DNA of 64,000 nt from Hyphomicrobium methylovorum. GTDB lineage: Bacteria; Pseudomonadota; Alphaproteobacteria; Rhizobiales; Hyphomicrobiaceae. The notes beneath the pieces are model-generated. The model saw only the letters and a program-made list of their open reading frames with translations, did not search any database and was not told where the DNA came from. This document shows, piece by piece, positions 26,173-32,762 of this stretch. The position numbers and the translations under genes were made by a program. The stretch's first letter is position 1. Each line of letters begins with the position of its first letter. The stretch is from assembly GCF_013626205.1 (NCBI RefSeq), contig NZ_QHJE01000001.1, positions 3,080,501 through 3,144,500 of the forward strand, given 5' to 3'.

Positions 26173-26541
26173 ATGCCGGACAGCAGAATTGCCGAACATC
26201 TCCGCCTGTTGGTTGTGGCGCTCGCGATAGCTGCAACCGGGACCGCCGCTTATGCGGACGTCTGGATGGTGAAACCCTCGGGCGGCTTCGGATGCCGGGA
26301 CCGCGACGCGCTGATGCAACTCAATGATCATGTGGCTGCGCAATTGCGCGACGGTGTCCCACCGGCCGGTTGCGTCTTGCTCTATTCCGGAGAACGCCTG
26401 CTGGATGAGCCTGAGGCGGGCATCGGGTTTGCTGATGCTTTGAGGGTGACGCGCGCCGACGGATCGACGCTCTATGTGCAAAGTTCTGCGGTTGTTGCCG
26501 ATCCAGGCATCGGCAGCGTTATCGACGATCGCTCGGAATAG
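26173..26541 (+). CDS. Small exported protein of unknown function
   Basis: A 122-residue protein with a probable signal peptide (HLRLLVVALAIAATGTAAYA) and a mature part of about 93 residues carrying two cysteines (GFGCRDRDAL and PPAGCVLLY) that could form a disulfide. I do not recognise a family. The C-terminal half (ALRVTRADGSTLYVQSSAVV) suggests a small beta-barrel such as an SH3-like fold. It follows the last glycosyltransferase by 41 bases and could share its transcript. Confidence 0.6.
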   Translation: MPDSRIAEHLRLLVVALAIAATGTAAYADVWMVKPSGGFGCRDRDALMQLNDHVAAQLRDGVPPAGCVLLYSGERLLDEPEAGIGFADALRVTRADGSTLYVQSSAVVADPGIGSVIDDRSE

Positions 26542-26596
26542 CTCGGGGCGTCATTAACGGGCAGCGAGCGGACTTTTGGTCCTAGGGGACTTCAAC

Positions 26597-26848
26597 CTAC
26601 CGGTGAGGGCATCCGGGCCAGCAACACGGCCGCCGCTTGCCGCTGGTGAGGTTCTCGCGCGCTCTTTCGATCCGTTTGGTCCGCGTTTCCTGTTTTACGG
26701 CGGATTCGATCCAGCAGATCCATTCATTGCGGGCAATTGGCGTGATGTCTTCCCAAGCCGACAGCATTGCTGCGTCGGATGAGAGGACGGCCCGAAGATC
26801 CTTTGGCAACTGGTGCACGATGCCGGAGGAAATCGATTTGGCGGGCAC
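26597..26848 (-). CDS. YdeI/OmdA-domain small protein
   Basis: An 83-residue protein that looks like a free-standing YdeI/OmpD-associated domain: LPKDLRAVLSSDAAMLSAW, then ARNEWICWIESAVKQETRTK, then RIERARENLTSGKRRPCCW with a PGCPHR end. The last block (two Cys, one Cys, one His) is a recurrent C-terminus in this family and could bind metal. In enteric bacteria the family has been linked to resistance to cationic peptides through porin effects; whether that holds here is unknown. Most of the short open frames on the opposite strand are shadows of this gene. Confidence 0.7.
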   Translation of the reverse strand: MPAKSISSGIVHQLPKDLRAVLSSDAAMLSAWEDITPIARNEWICWIESAVKQETRTKRIERARENLTSGKRRPCCWPGCPHR

Positions 26849-26993
26849 GGTCAGCGAACTCCGTTACGTCGGACCTGACCATAGCCACTAACGACGAAAC
26901 GCGGACGGAAGATGGCCTAGCGCGTGCTCAAGCGGCATGCGCCTAGCGTCGGCGGCCGGTTCTCAAGGACTTCGTGTGTCTGGAAGAGATATT

Positions 26994-27068
26994 TGGCTCC
27001 GCGGGTAGGATTCGAACCTACGACCATCCGATTAACAGTCGGACGCTCTACCACTGAGCTACCGCGGA
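26994..27068 (-). tRNA. tRNA-Asn (GTT), CCA encoded
   Basis: Read on the minus strand, the acceptor arms TCCGCGG and CCGCGGA pair fully. The anticodon loop CTGTTAA gives GTT, which reads Asn codons. The T-loop GGTTCGAATCC is standard. Discriminator G and an encoded CCA complete the 75-base gene. Confidence 0.97.
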
Positions 27069-27232
27069 ATACCGTGCCAACAAGGCGGGAAGGGCTCCGC
27101 ATAGCAGAACGATTTGCCTCTGGCGAGGCCTTTTGCTGTTTTTGTTTCGCCTGCGGCGCGAGAACGCGCGCTAGGGCGTTTTTCTGCTGCACTTTACGTG
27201 CGTGGTTCTTGAAATGTTGTGCGAAATCAGGA

Positions 27233-27306
27233 TGGAGGCCACGCCCGGAATTGAACCGGGGTACGCGGATTTGCAGTCCGCTGCGTCACCACTCCGCCAC
27301 GTGGCC
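27233..27306 (-). tRNA. tRNA-Cys (GCA), CCA encoded
   Basis: On the minus strand, GGCCACG and CGTGGCC form the acceptor stem. The anticodon loop CTGCAAA gives GCA for Cys. The T-loop GGTTCAATTCC is normal, followed by discriminator T and encoded CCA (74 bases). It lies 164 bases upstream of tRNA-Asn on the same strand. I see nothing in the gap and no repeated tRNA end to suggest an integration site. Confidence 0.97.
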
Positions 27307-27531
27307 TCAATGCGTCGCTTATTACATCGGTCCCGGCGGTGAGCCGGTCCTCGGCTGCGGAACAATGCGCGCGTTCGGCGTCTATCATGGAGCATCAACT
27401 CCTTACAAGTCGTAATGACTATTCCGGCGTGCGACGGCTTTCCTGTCGCGCCTTCTGAACGGCTCGCGTATAGAGTCGTGGTTGGCGGACAGTACAGGCT
27501 GAACGCCTCGGCTCAGCATAGAAGGCGCGCA

Positions 27532-28188
27532 ATGGGCGAGACGGCACTCCAACGCAAAAATATGGTCGAAGGACAGGTCCGTCCGTCAGACGTTACGGAT
27601 CGGCGGATTACGGCTGCCATGTCGACCGTACCGCGGGAGTGCTTTGTGCCGCCGGAGTGGCAGAAGTTCGCGTATAGCGACGAAACGCTGATGATTGCAC
27701 CGGGCCGCTTTCTCCTGGCGCCGGCTGCTTTAGCTAAGCTGATTCAGACCGCTGAAATCGATAAGGGCGAGCGCGTTCTGGTCATTGGCGGCTGCGCTGG
27801 GTATGCGGCGGCGCTGATCTCGCAGTTCACGCCGAATGTCATTGCGCTTCTGCCGGATGAAGCTGCTTTGCGCGAGACAAACGAGGCCCTTGCAACCGCT
27901 GGGATCGGCAACGTCACCGTCGTTGTGGGGCCTTTGGCGTCGGGCGATACCGCTCATGCGCCTTACGATGCGATCGTTATCGAAGGCGGCTTCGAAGACG
28001 TGCCCGAGGCGCTGTCGGCGCAACTCGCACCGTCAGGCCGTCTGGTCGGCATCGAAGTCGGACACGGTGTGGGGCGGGCGTTCGTTCTGCAAAAAACCGA
28101 TCGGGCGTTCGCGCGCCGCGACGTGTTTCAGGCGGCTGCGCCTCTGCTTCCCGGCTTCGAAGCGTTGAAACCAGAGTTCGTTTTCTAA
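27532..28188 (+). CDS. Protein-L-isoaspartate O-methyltransferase family protein, degenerate
   Basis: A 218-residue protein of the PCMT family, with the N-terminal RKNMVEGQVRPSDVTDRRIT and RECFVPPEWQKFAYSDE typical of the group. The SAM-binding loop is unusual, VLVIGGCAGYAAALIS in place of the standard EIGTGSGYQ, so methyl transfer to isoaspartate is doubtful. The ATG at 27532 has GAAGG a few bases upstream; a longer frame to 27415 adds 39 unlikely residues. Its position directly before tolC is, as I recall, a conserved arrangement in Hyphomicrobiales. Confidence 0.82.
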   Translation: MGETALQRKNMVEGQVRPSDVTDRRITAAMSTVPRECFVPPEWQKFAYSDETLMIAPGRFLLAPAALAKLIQTAEIDKGERVLVIGGCAGYAAALISQFTPNVIALLPDEAALRETNEALATAGIGNVTVVVGPLASGDTAHAPYDAIVIEGGFEDVPEALSAQLAPSGRLVGIEVGHGVGRAFVLQKTDRAFARRDVFQAAAPLLPGFEALKPEFVF

Positions 28189-28458
28189 ATCTCACACATC
28201 ACTGCAGTTCGCCTGCAGGTTTTTCGTACATCCGTGCCTCTGTTTTAGGCCGATTACCGTGTGCTTCCGGCCACGCTCGTTAACGAAACGTTACGGCGGG
28301 CGCGTGGAACGGCATTGTATTGCAATGATATCCGCTACGCTCTGTGGGGGATTCGAATCTGCGGGATATCACGCGTTTCGAATCGGTTAAGACGGACTCT
28401 ACGTTTGGGGGTTCGCTCGGTTGGTGTCTGGTACGAGCGGCAAAACGGGTGCACACCA

Positions 28459-29928
28459 TTGCCTACTGATACGATTTTCAAAGCGCCGCGTCGTTATTCA
28501 ATCACGTGGCACGGGGTGTCGGCGGCGATTTTGCTTGCAGCCGGTGCAGCTATATTGCCTCAAACCGCACGTGCCGAAACGCTGATCGATGCGTTGGCGG
28601 CCGCTTATCAATACAGCCCGACACTTGACGCCGAACGCTCCCGTCAGCGCGCACGCGATGAAGATATTGCACGTGCAAATTCGGGTTATCGCCCCGATAT
28701 CAGTGCCTCGGCTTCCGTGGGCCGCCAGCAGAACTGGACGCGTTCGCGCGCGGGCAACACCAACAGCATCGGGTCGCCGCGCGGGTATTCCGTTGACTTG
28801 GTGCAGCCTGTCTTCACCGGATTTCAGGTTACCAACGCAGTCAACTCTGCCGAGGCGACAGACCGTGCCGGCCGCGAAACACTTCGGCAGACAGAGCAAC
28901 AGGTGTTGCTCGACGCAGTGACCGCTTATGGCGATGTCGTGCGCGATCAAGCCGTTGTGCGGCTCAATGAAAACAACCTGAAGTTCCTCGACGCCGAGTT
29001 GAAGGCGACGCAGGATCGTTTCAACGTTGGTGAAGTCACGAAGACGGACGTTGCGCAGGCGCAGGCGCGCCGTGCACTCGGTCAATCGAACCTCGATCTT
29101 TCAAGGGCGAACTTGAAGTCGAGCCGGGCGATCTATGAGCAGGTCATCGGGCATCCGCCCTCTCGGCTTGTGGAGCCAAATCCGAATACGCGGCTCGTCC
29201 CGCCCAACATCAACGACGCGATTGCGATCGGGACGAAGGAAAATCCGCTGGTCGTGCAGGCGCTCTATTCGGAGCAAGCCGCGCGCTTCCAGGTTGACCA
29301 GATCCGCGGCGAGCTGCTTCCGCAGGCGCAGGTTGAGGCGAATTACACGGATTCATACGATACGCAGGAGCTCATCAATCAGAATTCCTCTGCGTCGATC
29401 GTTGGTCGCGTGAATGTGCCGATCTATGCGGGTGGCGGCGAAGTCTTCGCTCGCGTTCGTCAGGCGAAACACAACCATATTTCGCTGTTGCAGCAGATCG
29501 AGGTTGCGCGCTCTGAAACGCAATCGCAGGTCGTGCAGGCATGGTCTCAGCTGCAGGGCTTTAAGGCCCAGGCGGAATCGGATCGCGCATCGATCACGGC
29601 GAACACGACAGCTCTCGAGGGCGTGAAGGAAGAAGAGCGCGTCGGTCAGCGCACGCTGCTCGATGTTTTGAACGCGCAGCAGGAATTGCTGAACTCTCAG
29701 GTGAACCTGGAAACGACCAAGCGCAATATCCTCGTCGCGTCCTATACGGTTGTGTCGGCCGTTGGTCGTCTGAGTGTGGCTGAGGTTGGCGCGGTTTCTA
29801 CGGTGTACAATCCGGAAGTCCACTATCAGGACGTTCGCAATAAGTGGTTCGGCATCGATATCACCCACGCGGACGGTCGCCGCGAGCACGTGGACACCCA
29901 GGACAACGGGTGGGCGCCCATCAAGTAG
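28459..29928 (+). CDS. tolC: TolC-family outer-membrane efflux protein
   Basis: Outer-membrane channel of type I secretion and RND efflux systems. The mature part starts around AETLIDALAAAYQYSPTLDAE and carries two OEP repeats. Each has long heptad-rich helices (EVTKTDVAQAQARRALGQSN and EERVGQRTLLDVLNAQQELL) and the typical GYRPDISASASVG strand region. The start is uncertain: no in-frame ATG precedes the signal sequence, so TTG 28459 is used (489 residues, signal ending near PQTARA). A frame open from 28261 would add 66 Arg-rich residues. No transporter partner is adjacent. Confidence 0.88.
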   Translation: MPTDTIFKAPRRYSITWHGVSAAILLAAGAAILPQTARAETLIDALAAAYQYSPTLDAERSRQRARDEDIARANSGYRPDISASASVGRQQNWTRSRAGNTNSIGSPRGYSVDLVQPVFTGFQVTNAVNSAEATDRAGRETLRQTEQQVLLDAVTAYGDVVRDQAVVRLNENNLKFLDAELKATQDRFNVGEVTKTDVAQAQARRALGQSNLDLSRANLKSSRAIYEQVIGHPPSRLVEPNPNTRLVPPNINDAIAIGTKENPLVVQALYSEQAARFQVDQIRGELLPQAQVEANYTDSYDTQELINQNSSASIVGRVNVPIYAGGGEVFARVRQAKHNHISLLQQIEVARSETQSQVVQAWSQLQGFKAQAESDRASITANTTALEGVKEEERVGQRTLLDVLNAQQELLNSQVNLETTKRNILVASYTVVSAVGRLSVAEVGAVSTVYNPEVHYQDVRNKWFGIDITHADGRREHVDTQDNGWAPIK

Positions 29929-29934
29929 GGCGCC
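29913..29934 (+). terminator. Possible tolC terminator overlapping its stop codon
   Basis: GGCGCCC (29913-29919) and GGGCGCC (29928-29934) form a 7-bp stem with an eight-base loop that includes the TAG stop. A run of seven T follows about 12 bases later. The distance to the T-run makes this a weaker candidate than the other terminators in the window. Confidence 0.4.
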
Positions 29935-30199
29935 TTATCAATCTAGTTTTTTTGCTTATTTTTCTGCGATTTGACTCATTTTGAGACGTCATATTTCGCG
30001 GCTAGGCTTTTATTGCCTTGAGAGCGCCGCGCTCGGGGGATAACCGAGACTGGAAATATTGCCGGTCTTTGCGCAAACTGCCACGATATCACGGTCGGCA
30101 GCGGGGGTTGTCGGCTGTACTCGGCGACGCGCGGCGCCAGCCGAGTCATGAGGATGCGCTATTCGTTTCTGAGCGTTCGTTGCCGCGAGAAGGTAGAGT

Positions 30200-31645
30200 A
30201 TGTCGAGATTTGAGCCTAACGCCGAACCGAGCATGGAAGAGATCCTTGCTTCGATCCGCCGGATTATCGCGGAGGACGGGGCGGGTTCAAGATCAACGCT
30301 ACCACCACCGGCGCCGACGCAGGCTCGCGCTGACTCCCGGCAGACGGCAACACCGGCGCAGTCCCGTGGCTTCATGAATCGCGAGGATCGTGAACCCTTC
30401 ATCCGTCCGGCCGCTGTGCCCGCACCCGAAGCGAAGGAGCGCTACTTCACGCCGGTTACGCCGCCATCAGAAGTCGAAGCGGAGCGAAGCAAGGATGCTG
30501 AGCGGCCGCGCGAACCCGCTGCGCCGACAGTCATCGCAAAGATGGAAGACAAGGCGGAGCCGGTTCAGCGCGCCGAGGTAGCCGAGACTGCGAAGTTGCA
30601 GCCCGAAGCGCCAAAGCCGACAGCGAATGAAGCTGACGTCGCAAAAGCTGAAACGATTGCTTCGGCTCCGGAATCCAAGTCCGCGGAAGAGGAGAGCACC
30701 CGGCGGCTTATCGCGCAATCGTCTGCGCCAGCCGAGCAAAAGGCTCTTGCTCCGCCGGATCGCAGCCGCATTGCTGCCAGCATCGATGCTCAGCTTGCTG
30801 AGCTTCTCGGAGATGACCTCATAGCCGTGCACGCTTCGCAGGAGCGCAAACCCACAGTAGGTGCGCAGCCGATCGAAGTTCACAGTGAACCCGCCGCTCC
30901 GCGCCACACGGAAAAGCCGGCACGCGCGGAAGATGAGCCCTCTCCAACCTCGGAGCGTGCTGCACAGCTGAGGCGCGCCGAAAATATTCAAGATACGGCG
31001 GCTGACCCATTTGCGTTTGATCTCGGGCCTTCGCCGTTTGCACGGTCGACGCTAGCCGCTCCGGCACAACCGCAGATGAACGGCAGTTCTGCGCCGCGTC
31101 CGCAAGAAACTCGGGCGCGAGAGCAGACGGACGAGCCGCATAAGTACGTTGATCGCAATCCCTACAAGCTCAACGGCTCGCATTCGCCAGCCGCTGCGGC
31201 GCCGCGCTCTTCGGGGTTTATGAACTCTGACGCGCCTCAGCCGGTGCCACCATCGCAGCGTCAGCTTGCTCCGTTTGCAGTGCCGAGCGTATCGGCGACG
31301 CTAGGTCCACAGCGGCGTCTCGAACCGTTGTCGAACGCATTCCAGACGAAAGCGCCGCGCGAGGACGCGCCTCCGCGCGGAACCGAGGTTTCGAGAGCGA
31401 CTTACGGTCCGACGCGCGAAGAGGATCGGAATGCGGACAGCGAGCCGCGCCGCGATTCAATGCTCGCGACCTCGTCTAAAGCAGAGCCTCCGGCCGAGCG
31501 CACGATGGAAGACGCGATGGCGGATCTGCTGCGGCCACTTCTGAAAACTTGGCTTGCGGAGAACATGCCCAAGATCGTCGAGCGTGCATTAAGGCGCGAG
31601 ATGAGTGAGCGCTTGTTGCCAGGGCGTGACAACTCAGACAACTAA
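30200..31645 (+). CDS. PopZ-like polar organizing protein (DUF2497)
   Basis: A 481-residue protein with the PopZ layout: a short N-terminal helix (PSMEEILASIRRIIAEDG, about residues 11-28), a very long Pro/Ala/Glu-rich disordered middle, and C-terminal helices (about 435-481: TMEDAMADLLRPLLKTWLAE and NMPKIVERALRREM). In Caulobacter and Agrobacterium, PopZ self-assembles at cell poles and anchors the centromere and signalling proteins. The linker here is far longer than the Caulobacter protein's. Good ribosome site (AAGGTAGAG). A strong terminator follows, then a second, shorter member of the family. Confidence 0.85.
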   Translation: MSRFEPNAEPSMEEILASIRRIIAEDGAGSRSTLPPPAPTQARADSRQTATPAQSRGFMNREDREPFIRPAAVPAPEAKERYFTPVTPPSEVEAERSKDAERPREPAAPTVIAKMEDKAEPVQRAEVAETAKLQPEAPKPTANEADVAKAETIASAPESKSAEEESTRRLIAQSSAPAEQKALAPPDRSRIAASIDAQLAELLGDDLIAVHASQERKPTVGAQPIEVHSEPAAPRHTEKPARAEDEPSPTSERAAQLRRAENIQDTAADPFAFDLGPSPFARSTLAAPAQPQMNGSSAPRPQETRAREQTDEPHKYVDRNPYKLNGSHSPAAAAPRSSGFMNSDAPQPVPPSQRQLAPFAVPSVSATLGPQRRLEPLSNAFQTKAPREDAPPRGTEVSRATYGPTREEDRNADSEPRRDSMLATSSKAEPPAERTMEDAMADLLRPLLKTWLAENMPKIVERALRREMSERLLPGRDNSDN

Positions 31646-31671
31646 TCACCTGACTCATAAATGGTTTGAGT

Positions 31672-31697
31672 AAAAGCGGAGCTTGTCTCCGCTTTTT
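31672..31697 (+). terminator. Strong intrinsic terminator after the first PopZ-like gene
   Basis: AAAAGCGGAG (31672-31681) and CTCCGCTTTT (31687-31696) form a perfect 10-bp stem with loop CTTGT, ending in a T-run. A longer T-tract (ATTTTTTTTATT) follows about 15 bases on. This separates the transcripts of the two PopZ-like genes. Confidence 0.85.
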
Positions 31698-31939
31698 GTG
31701 TATCTGCATATTTTTTTTATTGCGCGTTGCTTTTGCCACACGGCCGCCTCGACCTCGGCCTAGGTTTTTCATCAGACGAACACTGTCGGGCTCGCTTGGA
31801 AGACGGGATTGCGGTGTTCGTGACGTCACGGGGGTGCCGTTTGGTTTTGGCGGATTCCCTCATGAGGTCGAACCGGGAGGGGCACGGGGCGCCGACGCGG
31901 TTCTGCGAAAAGCATTGAGTACGCAGAAGGGGTAGCGTC

Positions 31940-32656
31940 ATGACAAGAATGAACGGAGCGAAACACGACGTCGAAGACATTCTCGCTTCCATCCGCACGA
32001 GTATTGCGGACCGGCAGCCAGCATTCGACGAGCAAAAATTCGGTGACCGGCGGCAGCGGGCTTCGACTCTCAGAAACCGCAATGCCGTCGCTGATGAAGC
32101 ATTGGATTTCGAATTACCTGCAATTTTTAAAGCGGCGGCACCGCCGCCAAGCGAGCGTCCAAACTTGTTAGGGAGGCTGAGCGAAGCCTTGAGCGCGAAC
32201 GGACAACCGCAGCCAGAGCGACGTCGCACACGAACGGTTATTCCGTTCGAGCCCGCTCATGGACGCATGATCGAGCCACCGCCGGTGGCCTTCGGAGAAC
32301 CCAACCCGCAATCGATAGCCGTTCAAAAGCTGTCGACTGAAAATGATGGCATTCAGCGTGTCATGCCGTCGTTTTTCGATACGCGGCTCAACCGTATGGG
32401 CGCCATGGGACGGCCGCCCGAGCCCGCGCCAGCTCCGCCCGTGCCAGAGCCGGTGCAGCACCGTAGCCGCGCGCCAGAACCGCCGCGTCTTCCGGAAGGA
32501 CCTGGCGTGTCGCAGCAACCTGGAGGTGGTATCGAAGATGCCGCAGCCCAGCTTTTGCGGCCGATCCTGCAGCAATGGTTGACGGACAATATGCCGAGAA
32601 TCGTCGAGCGCGCACTGCTCAGCGAAGAGAAGTCCGACGGGAATAATCGGTACTGA
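31940..32656 (+). CDS. Second, shorter PopZ-like protein (DUF2497)
   Basis: A 238-residue paralogue of the preceding gene. It keeps both conserved ends: an N-terminal helix VEDILASIRTSIADRQP, and a C-terminal block of about 40 residues (IEDAAAQLLRPILQQWLTDN then MPRIVERALLSEE). The linker is about half as long, with a Pro-rich stretch (PPEPAPAPPVPEPVQ). Since each end aligns with the first copy, it is a duplication and not a fragment. It has its own leader of about 240 bases after the terminator and precedes valS by about 106 bases. The two may co-assemble or mark different poles; that is inference. Confidence 0.8.
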   Translation: MTRMNGAKHDVEDILASIRTSIADRQPAFDEQKFGDRRQRASTLRNRNAVADEALDFELPAIFKAAAPPPSERPNLLGRLSEALSANGQPQPERRRTRTVIPFEPAHGRMIEPPPVAFGEPNPQSIAVQKLSTENDGIQRVMPSFFDTRLNRMGAMGRPPEPAPAPPVPEPVQHRSRAPEPPRLPEGPGVSQQPGGGIEDAAAQLLRPILQQWLTDNMPRIVERALLSEEKSDGNNRY

Positions 32657-32762
32657 GGTTCGCCGTGCAAGGCAGCATTTGGGGGGCGAAGGTTGACAGC
32701 CGGCAAACGTCAGCCTTACGACCGATGTCAAACAACCACGGTTGGACACATCGCCCCCTCTG

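Noticed and set aside
26994-27306. tRNA pair as an integration site for a mobile island
   Set aside because: No integrase, no direct repeat of a tRNA 3' end and no composition break next to the tRNAs.
28261-28458. N-terminal extension of TolC by 66 residues
   Set aside because: Arg-rich and unlike an outer-membrane protein leader; the hydrophobic signal sequence begins well after 28459, so this is treated as 5' leader.
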